Assembly: GCA_014238285.1 (NCBI GenBank)
Contig: JABABK010000025.1
Span: 1-38,329 of the forward strand
Length of the DNA: 38,329 nt
Reading direction: 5' to 3'
DNA from: Hellea sp.
GTDB lineage: Bacteria > Pseudomonadota > Alphaproteobacteria > Caulobacterales > Maricaulaceae
A program made the translations under genes and the position numbers. This document shows, piece after piece, positions 7,907 through 16,063 of the stretch. The notes under the pieces were generated by a model. It saw only the letters and a program-made list of their open reading frames with translations. It was not told the origin of the DNA and did no database searches. How positions within the stretch are numbered: the first letter of the stretch is position 1; every line of letters begins with the position of its first letter.

Positions 7907-9100
7907 TTATAGCACAGCGAGTATTGCTTCGGCTAGCGCCGGGATATTATGGCTATTGGCGCCTGCAATATTGATACGGCCTGAATTAGTCATATAGACC
8001 GAATGCTCGGCGCGCAAAACGTGCACTTGCGCCACAGATAATGGTAGGGTCGAGAACATACCGTTTTGGTCAATGATCGCGGCGGCCATAGCTTCAGCGC
8101 CTTGCACGCGAAGGGCATTGGATAAGTCTTTGCGCAGATCTTTGATACGCCCGCGCATTTCGGTGAGCTCTTCTAGCCAAACCTGACGTAGGGCCGCATC
8201 GCCTAGGATACGCGCCACGACAGCAGCCCCGTGATCTGGCGGCATAGACGTTAAGCGGCGCTGCAAGGCCCCAAACTGTCCTTGGACTAGCCGCGCTTGA
8301 TCCGGTGACGTCGTAATAGCCGCCACCAGTCCTACACGTTCTTTATAAAGGCCAAAGTTTTTAGAACATGACGCCGCCAGAATAACTTCAGGACAAGTCT
8401 CGCCGACTTTGCGAAGACCATAAGTGTCCTTGGTTAAACCATCACCGAGGCCGAAATATGCTAGATCAATAAACGGGACCAATTCCTGGTCACGCATAAA
8501 TTCAGCAACGCGGTCCCACTGAGCGGAATTAAGGTCCGCGCCCGTCGGGTTATGGCAACAACCATGAAGCACGATAACATCGCCTGGCTTGGCGTTGGCT
8601 TTGAGATGATCGAGCATATCGACATAATCGACGCCTAAAGTTTCGCGGTTATAATAAGGATAGGATTTAATTTCGAGACCGACTGAGCCAATAAGCGGCG
8701 TATGATTGGCCCATGTTGGCGTTGGAACCCAAACTATCGGTTCTTTACCAGAAGATTTGATAAGCTCAGCCCCGATTCTTAGAGCGCCTGATCCGCCTGT
8801 GGATTGCGCGCTAGCGATCCGGCCTTCTGTCAACGCGGGATAATCTACCCCAAAGATCAAATCGACCATATGTTTGCGAAAATCTGCATTTCCGATTGTA
8901 CTGACATAAGATTTCGTCTGCTCTTCGGTTAGATAAAGGCCTTCGGCCTGTTTCACAGCCCGCATGATAGGTGTCGCGCCATCATCGGTTTTATAAACAC
9001 CAACACCTAAATCAATCTTTTTAGGGCTAGCGTCCGCTTTGGCCATTTCCATCAAAGCAATAATGGCATCTGCCGGACGTTCTACGAGGCTATCAAACAT
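7907..9100 (-). CDS. Aspartate/aromatic amino acid aminotransferase (class I, PLP)
   Basis: 397 residues, the usual size for family I-alpha aminotransferases. The PLP lysine is Lys247 in SCSKNFGLYKERVG; HNPTG (183-187), Asp212 and Tyr215 bind the cofactor ring, and Arg375 in GRINIAG binds the substrate alpha-carboxylate. It interconverts aspartate or aromatic amino acids with their keto acids using 2-oxoglutarate/glutamate in the cytosol. Sequence alone does not separate AspC-type from TyrB-type preference. It is divergent from an amino-acid symporter (about 130 bp between starts) and probably co-transcribed with the small gene downstream. Confidence 0.9.
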   Translation of the reverse strand: MFDSLVERPADAIIALMEMAKADASPKKIDLGVGVYKTDDGATPIMRAVKQAEGLYLTEEQTKSYVSTIGNADFRKHMVDLIFGVDYPALTEGRIASAQSTGGSGALRIGAELIKSSGKEPIVWVPTPTWANHTPLIGSVGLEIKSYPYYNRETLGVDYVDMLDHLKANAKPGDVIVLHGCCHNPTGADLNSAQWDRVAEFMRDQELVPFIDLAYFGLGDGLTKDTYGLRKVGETCPEVILAASCSKNFGLYKERVGLVAAITTSPDQARLVQGQFGALQRRLTSMPPDHGAAVVARILGDAALRQVWLEELTEMRGRIKDLRKDLSNALRVQGAEAMAAAIIDQNGMFSTLPLSVAQVHVLRAEHSVYMTNSGRINIAGANSHNIPALAEAILAVL

Positions 9101-9229
9101 AGGATTCTCCCTGAATTCAAGGCATCTGCCCTATAGGAGTCTTTGTGCAAAGAAAAGGCAAAATCGAATAGCCCCTTGCACAAAATAAATTGCGCTTTAT
9201 GGTCGCCAAAAACCAAAAAGGGGATAAGC

Positions 9230-10684
9230 ATGGAAAAAATTCTTGAATCAGTAAATAGCATTGTTTGGGGCCCTCCAATGATGGCTTTACTGCTAATAAC
9301 GGGATTTTATCTGACCGTCGGATTGCGGCTGATGTCAATCATCAGAATTCCGTATGGATTCAAGCAATTATTTAAAAAACGAACCGGCGATGAAGAAGAA
9401 GGCGACGTTTCGCCATTTGCCGCCTTAATGACCGCTTTATCATCAACCATCGGGACGGGTAATATTGCAGGTGTCGCCGCGGCTATCGCAATTGGCGGGC
9501 CTGGCGCTATTTTTTGGATGTGGATGACCGCCATAGTCGGTACGGCCACAAAATTCTCTGAAGGCGTGCTTGCCGTTCGCTACAGAGAAATCGATGCCAA
9601 TGGTAATCGTGTCGGCGGACCGATGTATTATATCAAAAATGGCCTTGGTCCGAAATGGAAGTGGCTCGCTGTAACATTTGCCATATTCGGCATGCTCGCG
9701 GCGTGGGGAACCGGCGCCATGATTCAATCTAACTCTGTCGCCGATGCCTTAAATGGATCATACAATGTTCCACCATTATATACAGGCATTGCTCTCGCAA
9801 TTGGAGCAGCCGCCGTCATTATCGGCGGAATTGAACGGATCGGGATCGTGGCCAGCGCCGTTGTACCCTTTATGGCCGGCGCATATTTCATCGCAGGCAT
9901 AATCGTAATTGGCTTTAACATTAGCGAAGTTCCGGCCGCACTCTCGTCCATCTTCAAAGGCGCATTTGGGATGCAATCAGCTGGCACAGGTATTGCCATT
10001 GGATTGATGATGCTAGCCATGCAAAAGGGTATCGCTCGCGGTATTTTCTCCAACGAAGCGGGTCAGGGTTCAGCCCCTATTGCGCACGCAGCGGCTCGAA
10101 ATAAAGATCCTGTCAACCAAGGGCTTGTGGCGATGTTAGGCACAGTCATCGATACTCTGATTGTTTGTACGATTACCGCCCTTATCATTCTAACATCCGG
10201 CGTTATCGAACCTCATTGTATCCCTAGTCCTGAGACAGTGGGCGATTTAATTAAAGGCATACAGCCAGCAGGTTGCGATTCTGGTGCTCCTTTAACAGTC
10301 GATGCATTCAATGCAACCTTGCCCGGAATTGGAAAACACGTTGTTACTTTGGGGCTCGTCGTCTTCGGGTTCACAACAATCTTGGGCTGGTCCTATTACG
10401 GTGAACGCTGTACGGCATTTATGTTTGGCGAGAAAAGTATTCTACCATATCGGATCAGTTGGGTCCTTGTTGTCTTTTTGGGATCAGCCGTTCTTATGCT
10501 GGAAGACAAGTACTCAAACGTCGTAAATCTTATGTGGAATATGGCAGATGCCTTGACGGGTCTCATGGCAGCCCCGAACTTAATCGCTCTTCTCTTGCTG
10601 TCACCTCTGGTGTTCCGCATGGCGAAACATTATTTCGAAGCCAAGAAGCTGGGTGTCGAACCTGACTTCGACGCTATAGAATAG
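9230..10684 (+). CDS. Sodium:amino acid (alanine/glycine) symporter, AGCS family
   Basis: 484 residues, highly hydrophobic, about ten or more membrane segments. AGCS signatures are clear: GTGNIAGVAAAIAIGGPGA, GGPMYYIKNGLG, NEAGQGSAPIAHAAA and a GWSYYGER segment near the end. It imports alanine or glycine with sodium across the inner membrane. The ATG has a strong SD (AAAAGGGGAT, 9216-9225); a longer frame opening at 9143 is rejected because it precedes that SD. An acetyltransferase gene begins 8 bp after its stop and is probably co-transcribed. The sodium coupling fits a marine or saline habitat, as inference. Confidence 0.92.
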   Translation: MEKILESVNSIVWGPPMMALLLITGFYLTVGLRLMSIIRIPYGFKQLFKKRTGDEEEGDVSPFAALMTALSSTIGTGNIAGVAAAIAIGGPGAIFWMWMTAIVGTATKFSEGVLAVRYREIDANGNRVGGPMYYIKNGLGPKWKWLAVTFAIFGMLAAWGTGAMIQSNSVADALNGSYNVPPLYTGIALAIGAAAVIIGGIERIGIVASAVVPFMAGAYFIAGIIVIGFNISEVPAALSSIFKGAFGMQSAGTGIAIGLMMLAMQKGIARGIFSNEAGQGSAPIAHAAARNKDPVNQGLVAMLGTVIDTLIVCTITALIILTSGVIEPHCIPSPETVGDLIKGIQPAGCDSGAPLTVDAFNATLPGIGKHVVTLGLVVFGFTTILGWSYYGERCTAFMFGEKSILPYRISWVLVVFLGSAVLMLEDKYSNVVNLMWNMADALTGLMAAPNLIALLLLSPLVFRMAKHYFEAKKLGVEPDFDAIE

Positions 10685-10692
10685 TGTATTAA

Positions 10693-11214
10693 ATGAAACT
10701 CCGTCGGTTAAATTCTTCCGACATTGAAAATCTAGCGGCCCCCTTATCTGATTTGGGGGCCGCTACTTTTACCAACACCTTTGGGCATTTATATAAGCCC
10801 GAAGACCTCCAGTATTTTATTGATAACTCCCATTCTGCTGACGTTTATGCCAAAGCTCTAGCCTCAAATGATCAACCCATATGGGCGTTTCAAGACGGCG
10901 ATACGTTAGTCGCCTATATCAAGCTTTGTCCAAACGGATTGCCCTGCGTCCCGCCCATGCCAAATGCTATAGAGATATCAAAATTCTACGCACTATCTGA
11001 GTATAGAAGCATGGGACTAGGCGCGCAGCTAATGGAAGCGGCCATCACATATGCCAAAGACAATGGATTCAAGGATATGGTACTGAGCGTCTATTCAGAA
11101 AACTTTGGTGGCCACAAGTTCTACAAGCGCCACGGATTTGAGAAAATCGGGGAATACCTATTCCCGGTCGGCGAGCAGCTCGACAAAGAATGGATTATGC
11201 ATAAGCGGTTATAG
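10693..11214 (+). CDS. GNAT-family N-acetyltransferase
   Basis: 173 residues. The acetyl-CoA loop is present as YRSMGLGAQLMEAA (R-x-x-G-x-G), preceded by a beta strand (EISKFYAL) and followed by AKDNGFKDMVLSVYSEN and the HKFYKRHGFEKIGEY ending typical of the fold. The acceptor (a small amine, an antibiotic, or a protein N-terminus or lysine) cannot be told from the sequence. It starts 8 bp after the symporter stop, so it likely shares the transcript. No adjacent terminator other than the palindromic pair that follows. Confidence 0.88.
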   Translation: MKLRRLNSSDIENLAAPLSDLGAATFTNTFGHLYKPEDLQYFIDNSHSADVYAKALASNDQPIWAFQDGDTLVAYIKLCPNGLPCVPPMPNAIEISKFYALSEYRSMGLGAQLMEAAITYAKDNGFKDMVLSVYSENFGGHKFYKRHGFEKIGEYLFPVGEQLDKEWIMHKRL

Positions 11215-11220
11215 TCGCCG

Positions 11221-11302
11221 CTCATTCCCGCGAAGGCGGGAACCTCTCAACTGATTTTATGGCTAATAACTTAGCTAAGTTTCCCGCCTTCGCGGGAATG
11301 AG
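11221..11302. repeat. REPIN-like pair of inverted REP palindromes
   Basis: Two 22-bp arms (11221-11242 and 11281-11302) are perfect reverse complements of each other, separated by 38 bp. Each arm contains its own hairpin TTCCCGC-GAAG-GCGGGAA. This is the structure of a REPIN (two REP sequences in inverted order), and the ATTCCCGCGAA core resembles REP sequences known from other proteobacteria. It lies between two convergent genes and can also act as a bidirectional transcription stop. No second copy was seen in this window and no RAYT transposase is present. Confidence 0.75.
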
Positions 11303-11310
11303 CAGGTTAT

Positions 11311-12606
11311 TTACTTACGATAGCGCTTGTTTTTACGCTTCACAGTTTCATACTCACCTGTGGTCTGATCGTAATATCCAACATCGCCTTCAGAACTTGA
11401 AGACCCACTATCATAATAACCATTATTAAAACTCGTCGACGAACCGGCATGGGTCTCATTATAAGCATCGATCAAATCCTGACCGTAGCACTCTTCTTGT
11501 GTCTTACCGCGGCATACACCTTCGTATTCATTGTGAGTTGGACCTGAATATGTTGATCCGGAGCTATAAGATGAGCTCGTATAAGCTGAATCAGACCCAT
11601 ATGTTGTTCCAGAACTATAAGCGCCTGAAGAATATGAATCAGTGCTATATGTTGAACCGCTATAACTAGGTGTCCCTGATGAATAACCGGAACTATAGCT
11701 GCTGGATGTGGTTCCAGGATGTGTTCCCGTTTCGCAAACAACGCGGCGCCATTCCCAGCGCTCGTCTTCAACGGCTACATTCACGGCAACATCATTATAC
11801 ACAGCCGGCACTTCATGAGTGCTGCTGGCGTGAGCTGGCATAACATCTTCGACCATGACAGTTTGATATTTCGCCGGAATAGGAATTTCATCTACGCCGC
11901 CTGGATCGGCTAGCATTTGTTTCGTGATAGATTGATATTTCGCCTCGACAGGTATCCGGTGAACCATAGATGGGCGCGCTAACGCCTTACGGTTAAAGCT
12001 GACCGATTGGCCTGGCTCTTCAACCAAACACCAAATCTCGCAAGTTTGACCACAATGGGTCGCGTTATTTTGCGCGGAGCCATATTGTGTTGTCGAGCTG
12101 TATCCGTGCCCGCCTGGGCCCCCGTCGGCTGTTGAGTGGATGGTATAACCTTCAGCGGCTAATTGGCCCGGATTGCCTTTTTTCCAAATCAGGCGTGACC
12201 CAGAGACCTGAACAGTTTCAGTCACCGTGTGAAATTCTGGCGGTGAAACTTTTAGCTTTTCATAGGCAGGACGGATCATCATTTGTTCAGTCACAGTTGT
12301 GTAACGTGGCTGGCGAACTCGGTATTCCGTACTCGGTTCCTTGACCATAACTTCTTGAGCGCGGGACGAGATATGCGGCTGCTGAACTTGATATTCTGTG
12401 TAACCCTCTTGTACCATAACGTTCTGAGACCGGCTTTCAAATCGCGCCGGAACCTTAACGCGCGCATAACACTCGCCAGCTTCGGGATTGGAAGGAACTA
12501 GGCTCGGAAGCGCTGGTATATGGGCGTTACCCGCAAGCGCTGTGCCGTGGCAAAGTGCTAAAATAGACACAGCTAACAGCCCTGTTTTCTTTAATTTAAT
12601 AGACAT
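11311..12606 (-). CDS. Secreted repeat-rich protein with Ser/Tyr/Gly low-complexity region
   Basis: 431 residues, not assigned to a named family. A signal peptide (about 1-26, ending ALA before GNAH) is followed by GECYARVKVPARF, then about six imperfect units of roughly 22 residues with the pattern Y-(x)3-T-(x)2-V-M-V-(x)7-Y-x-V-(x)2-P (about 52-135 and 216-285). Between them lie three cysteines (HCGQTCEIWC, 184-193). Residues 298-356 are a YSSG-type low-complexity tract, then another cysteine pair (CRGKTQEECYG), a glycine/serine stretch and a lysine-rich end. It looks like a cell-envelope or surface structural protein. The ATG at 12606 fits AGGTGAG upstream; an in-frame GTG at 12621 overlaps that SD. 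Confidence 0.75.
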   Translation of the reverse strand: MSIKLKKTGLLAVSILALCHGTALAGNAHIPALPSLVPSNPEAGECYARVKVPARFESRSQNVMVQEGYTEYQVQQPHISSRAQEVMVKEPSTEYRVRQPRYTTVTEQMMIRPAYEKLKVSPPEFHTVTETVQVSGSRLIWKKGNPGQLAAEGYTIHSTADGGPGGHGYSSTTQYGSAQNNATHCGQTCEIWCLVEEPGQSVSFNRKALARPSMVHRIPVEAKYQSITKQMLADPGGVDEIPIPAKYQTVMVEDVMPAHASSTHEVPAVYNDVAVNVAVEDERWEWRRVVCETGTHPGTTSSSYSSGYSSGTPSYSGSTYSTDSYSSGAYSSGTTYGSDSAYTSSSYSSGSTYSGPTHNEYEGVCRGKTQEECYGQDLIDAYNETHAGSSTSFNNGYYDSGSSSSEGDVGYYDQTTGEYETVKRKNKRYRK

Positions 12607-12764
12607 AACGTTCCCACTCACCTGATTTCAACGTGGTTAATGACACCTTAACTTATAGAAAAAGCATTATAATTCAATTCATACATACAGTGACCCATAC
12701 ACGATCAGACATGCGAATCCTACGAGCTTAACCCTAGCCGTGTAGTTGAAACTGCGTTTTCTTG

Positions 12765-13184
12765 TTAGGCGGGATTGTGTTTCACAAGGGGACAGACCCT
12801 CATCCAGATAGCAATTATGGTTAAAGAGCCTACGGCATTGGCCATAGCATCCCATATAGAGGCGGTTCGGCCAAAGGCGATGGTTCCTTGAAAGACTTCC
12901 AAAGCAACCCCTAAGCCAAAGGCAACTAAAAAGACTGTGATTAAAGCTCTTCTAGGCCATGCAAACAACAAACCTAGGGTCAAAACAGCATAAGCTAACG
13001 CATGATAAACCTTGTCCCACTGAAAGTCGCTGACATGCGCGGCCACAGTTCTCATGGACGCAAATGTAATAATAGCAAAACTCACACAAACGACCAACCA
13101 ACCCAGTAATATCACCCAAGATAGCATTGGTCGAGCGTAGAGCTTACTTTGCCGCTCAAAAATTGACTGTTTTTGTATTGTCAC
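12765..13184 (-). CDS. VanZ-like membrane protein
   Basis: 139 residues with four hydrophobic segments. The VanZ-like signature is present: FQWDKVYHALAYAVLTLGLLF followed by the segment GVALEVFQGTIAFGRTASIWDAMAN, whose charged residues (DK..H, E..Q, R..S..D...N) are conserved in the family. The role of chromosomal VanZ-like proteins is poorly known; VanZ itself gives low-level teicoplanin resistance. It is divergent from the pterin dehydratase gene with about 74 bp between starts. Short but complete for this family. Confidence 0.8.
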   Translation of the reverse strand: MTIQKQSIFERQSKLYARPMLSWVILLGWLVVCVSFAIITFASMRTVAAHVSDFQWDKVYHALAYAVLTLGLLFAWPRRALITVFLVAFGLGVALEVFQGTIAFGRTASIWDAMANAVGSLTIIAIWMRVCPLVKHNPA

Positions 13185-13258
13185 TTGAATTCCGTGATAT
13201 TGCCTGATTAGAAGATACTATATACTAGAAATGAATAAGAGCTAAGTAAGGCCATAAC

Positions 13259-13531
13259 ATGACCATTTTAAACCCAAAAGACGTTGCAGGAGACCTAGCT
13301 GGATGGACCGGAGGCGACGATTTCATAACCAAAGTGTTCAAATTTGAAGATTTTGCTGAAGCGTTTGGATTTATGACCCGTATCGCAATCATTGCTGATA
13401 AAATGGACCATCACCCTGAATGGTTTAATGTCTATAACCGCGTTGATATCACTTTGACGACACATGACGCTGGCGGCGTGACAGATAAAGACGTCACTCT
13501 GGCCAAAGCCATGGAAAAGGCAGCCAAATAG
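13259..13531 (+). CDS. phhB: Pterin-4a-carbinolamine dehydratase
   Basis: 90 residues, full length for the family. The active-site block [20 protein letters not shown] carries the catalytic histidines (His51, His52, His69), followed by AGGVTDKDV. The enzyme dehydrates 4a-hydroxytetrahydrobiopterin in the recycling of the pterin cofactor used by phenylalanine hydroxylase; some bacterial members instead work in molybdopterin metabolism. No phenylalanine hydroxylase gene is in the window. AAGG sits about nine bases before the ATG. It is convergent with the MBL gene, 18 bp apart, with a small hairpin (13535-13548) between. Confidence 0.93.
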   Translation: MTILNPKDVAGDLAGWTGGDDFITKVFKFEDFAEAFGFMTRIAIIADKMDHHPEWFNVYNRVDITLTTHDAGGVTDKDVTLAKAMEKAAK

Positions 13532-13549
13532 CCCCGTCTTACGAGACGT

Positions 13550-14248
13550 CTACATAACCCCGTCAGAATTACCCTGCCCTTGCCCAATCACATTATCTCC
13601 GACAAAGGGATTGTCGGCCCGTTCCTGACCAAATGTACTGGCAGGACCGTGCCCAGGGATGAATTGCATATCGGAGCCTAGAGGCCATAGTTTCTCTTTT
13701 ATAGATTTGATTAGATCTGCTGGGTTACTTAAAGGGAAATCCGTGCGGCCAACGCTGCCCCGGAACAAAACATCGCCGACAAAAGCGATTTTTAAGTCCT
13801 GATTGTAGATCACAATATGACCGGGCGTGTGGCCTGGCGTATGAACCACCTGAAATTCTGTTTCACCCAGTTTGAGAACTTCACCCTCTTCCAAATAGCG
13901 GTCCGGCACGACATCTTTACCAAGGCCAGTCATACCGTATTTAGCCCAGCTTTCTTCAATCCGGTCGAGCCACCACTGATCATCCTTATGGGGCCCGATT
14001 ATAGGCACCCCCATTGTATCTCTGATGTCTTTAGCCCCGCCAGCATGATCCAAATGTCCATGGGTCAGCCAAATTTCCTTGATTACAACCCCGAGCTTTT
14101 CCGCTTCTGCCATCAAACGGTCTGCCTCGCCGCCCGGATCAATCAAAACGCCGTCTTTTGACGTACTATCCCACATCAAAGAACAGTTTTGCTGCAGCGG
14201 TGTTACTGGTAGAATTCGAAGTTCAATATTGGCAGGTTTTTGGCTCAT
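13550..14248 (-). CDS. MBL-fold hydrolase, glyoxalase II-like
   Basis: 232 residues. The metal motif is THGHLDHAGG (His63, His65, Asp67, His68), followed by VVHTPGHTPGHIV, VGDVLFRGSVGRTDFP and FIPGHGP, which together supply the two metal sites of the glyoxalase II branch. It lacks the C-terminal helical glutathione-binding domain of true glyoxalase II and is the shorter YcbL/type of thioester or related hydrolase; the substrate is not certain. It is cytosolic, with no signal peptide. It reads in the same direction as hisS but with about 150 bp between them, so probably has its own promoter. Confidence 0.88.
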   Translation of the reverse strand: MSQKPANIELRILPVTPLQQNCSLMWDSTSKDGVLIDPGGEADRLMAEAEKLGVVIKEIWLTHGHLDHAGGAKDIRDTMGVPIIGPHKDDQWWLDRIEESWAKYGMTGLGKDVVPDRYLEEGEVLKLGETEFQVVHTPGHTPGHIVIYNQDLKIAFVGDVLFRGSVGRTDFPLSNPADLIKSIKEKLWPLGSDMQFIPGHGPASTFGQERADNPFVGDNVIGQGQGNSDGVM

Positions 14249-14396
14249 TTCGCGCGTCCATTTTTACGTTCAGCTAACATTCACACAATTTTTCATATTT
14301 GTAATGTGACTTGTCGATTTGATGAGTTGTCTCTCTCTTACTAACCCTGTCATTTGTTTTCATTAATAAAAGGCGGGGTTTTTTTTACGTCCAATT

Positions 14397-15881
14397 TTAT
14401 GGTGCTATCATGGCCTTTAAAGTTGATATCAACTCGCCTCGCGCAATCGTTTGCTGGGCTGGTCTTGATGCTTTCCACTCCTCATTAGATGAAATAGCCT
14501 TGGCCATTTCAGCCCCTTGGAAGAGGTCTTTTATGGTGACCTCACCCTTAGCAAGCTCATCTTCGCCCATGATGACGGCAATGTGAATGCCGCGCTTATC
14601 CGCATATTTCATCTGCTTAGTAAGGTTTCCACTACCGACAAACACTTCCGCTCGCATACCTTGCGCCCGAATTTCTTCCCCCATTTTAAAATATTCGCCC
14701 AATAATGAACGGTCAAACACGGTGATGAAGACAGGAGGGAGGCTGGAAGTTCCCAGTGCATCTAAGCGCTCAAGCGCGGATAACAACCGAGAAACACCAA
14801 AACTAAATCCAGTTGCGGGCACGGCCTGGCCTCTAAAACGAGACACGAGATCATCATAACGGCCGCCGCCGCCAATAGACCCTATTCTGACCGGACGTCC
14901 CTTACGATCTTTGATATCAGTTAAAAGTTCAACCTCAAAGACGGGGCCGGTGTAATATCCAAGACCGCGAACAATAGATGTATCAAAAGCAACTCGATCT
15001 GAGTCCATGCCGACCGCATTTAAAATATTATCGATATCGATCAGTTCCTGACAACCTTCACAGCCGCGTTCCGACGTTCCAACCAGTTTTTCAAGGTTAC
15101 GAATAGTGTCACCTCGATCGCCAGAGCTTGCGACGGTAAACCCAAGAACAGCTTTAATAGCTTCAGGGCTAAGATTCGCGCCGCCTGTATAATCGCCGCT
15201 CTCATCTTCGCGGCCCTCTCCGAGCAGCGCTTCAACGCCAGTTTCTCCGAGGCGATCAAGTTTATCAATAGCGCGCAGAACCTGCATTCTTTGGTTGGCA
15301 CCCTCTTCAGTATTTGGAACACCTGTGCTTTCTAAAATGCCATCGAGGAGTTTTCGGTTGTTTACACGAACCTGATATTGTTCATCAGTTAGACCAACCG
15401 CCCGCATAACATCAGCAGCTACCATGATCATTTCAGCGTCTGCAGCCGTGCCCGGCGCGCCGACACTATCGGCGTCGCATTGGACGAACTCTCTAAAACG
15501 GCCAGGTCCCGGCTTTTCATTTCTGAAAACACTCCCGGCCTGATAGCGACGATAAGGCTTGGCCAGCGCGTCATAGTTTTCCGCCACAAACCGAGCGAGC
15601 GGCGCCGTCAGATCATAGCGCAGTGACATCCATTGTTCATCATCATCGCGAAGGGCAAATACACCCGTATTAGGGCGATCTTCATCCGGCAAAAACTTCC
15701 CAAGAACATCTGCATATTCAAAAGCCGGTGTTTGTAGGGGCTCAAATCCCCGGCTATCATAAACTGAAAACGCCGCCGAAATCAGCTTTTGCTCAGCGCG
15801 CAATAGATGAGCTGATTTGTCCTCAAATCCACGGGGACGACGAGCTTTAGGCCTATTAGGCTTTTTTTTGTTTTTGGACAT
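14397..15881 (-). CDS. hisS: Histidyl-tRNA synthetase
   Basis: 494 residues. Class II aminoacyl-tRNA synthetase motifs are present: a motif 2 region RYQAGSVFRNEKPGPGRFREF with QCDADSVG, the histidine-specific segments GLGYYTGPVFEV and IGGGGRYDDLV, and motif 3 VPATGFSFGVSRL. The C-terminal anticodon-binding domain follows (VFITVFDRS... to the end). It charges tRNA-His with histidine in the cytosol and is essential. The N-terminus carries a basic tail (about MSKNKKKPNRPKARRPRGF) ahead of the catalytic domain. No tRNA-dependent leader or T-box could be recognised upstream. Confidence 0.95.
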   Translation of the reverse strand: MSKNKKKPNRPKARRPRGFEDKSAHLLRAEQKLISAAFSVYDSRGFEPLQTPAFEYADVLGKFLPDEDRPNTGVFALRDDDEQWMSLRYDLTAPLARFVAENYDALAKPYRRYQAGSVFRNEKPGPGRFREFVQCDADSVGAPGTAADAEMIMVAADVMRAVGLTDEQYQVRVNNRKLLDGILESTGVPNTEEGANQRMQVLRAIDKLDRLGETGVEALLGEGREDESGDYTGGANLSPEAIKAVLGFTVASSGDRGDTIRNLEKLVGTSERGCEGCQELIDIDNILNAVGMDSDRVAFDTSIVRGLGYYTGPVFEVELLTDIKDRKGRPVRIGSIGGGGRYDDLVSRFRGQAVPATGFSFGVSRLLSALERLDALGTSSLPPVFITVFDRSLLGEYFKMGEEIRAQGMRAEVFVGSGNLTKQMKYADKRGIHIAVIMGEDELAKGEVTIKDLFQGAEMAKAISSNEEWKASRPAQQTIARGELISTLKAMIAP

Positions 15882-16003
15882 GTCCGAACCTTAGTTTTAT
15901 AGGAGCGGGGTTTAGGCTCAAAGCTATAGCTGCGCAAGCCTATTACTGGAAACTTAAAGCCCCGCTTACGCTTTTTTAACCACGTCTCCTAAAGGGATAT
16001 AAA

Positions 16004-16040
16004 CCCTCCTGTGTTACATATTGCGCCTATCACAGGGGGG
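16004..16040 (+). promoter_or_regulatory. Strong hairpin in the leader of the exopolysaccharide operon
   Basis: CCCTCCTGTG (16004-16013) pairs with CACAGGGGGG (16031-16040), ten pairs with one G-U, around a 17-nt loop. It lies ten bases before the Shine-Dalgarno of the regulator gene. A TATAAA at 15998-16003 could be the -10 box, which would put the hairpin at the very 5' end of the mRNA. No T-run follows, so it is not a simple terminator. Confidence 0.5.
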
Positions 16041-16063
16041 ATTGCCGGGGGCGGTGATCAAAA

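Noticed and set aside
9143-9229. Longer symporter starting at 9143
   Set aside because: The strong SD at 9216-9225 serves the ATG at 9230, and the extra residues are hydrophilic and unlike the family N-terminus.
11537-11710. Short tandem DNA repeats that resemble a repeat array
   Set aside because: They encode the YSSG low-complexity tract in frame and have no regular spacers, so not a CRISPR array.
13535-13548. Hairpin CGTCT/AGACG between convergent genes as a terminator
   Set aside because: Only five base pairs and no T-run.
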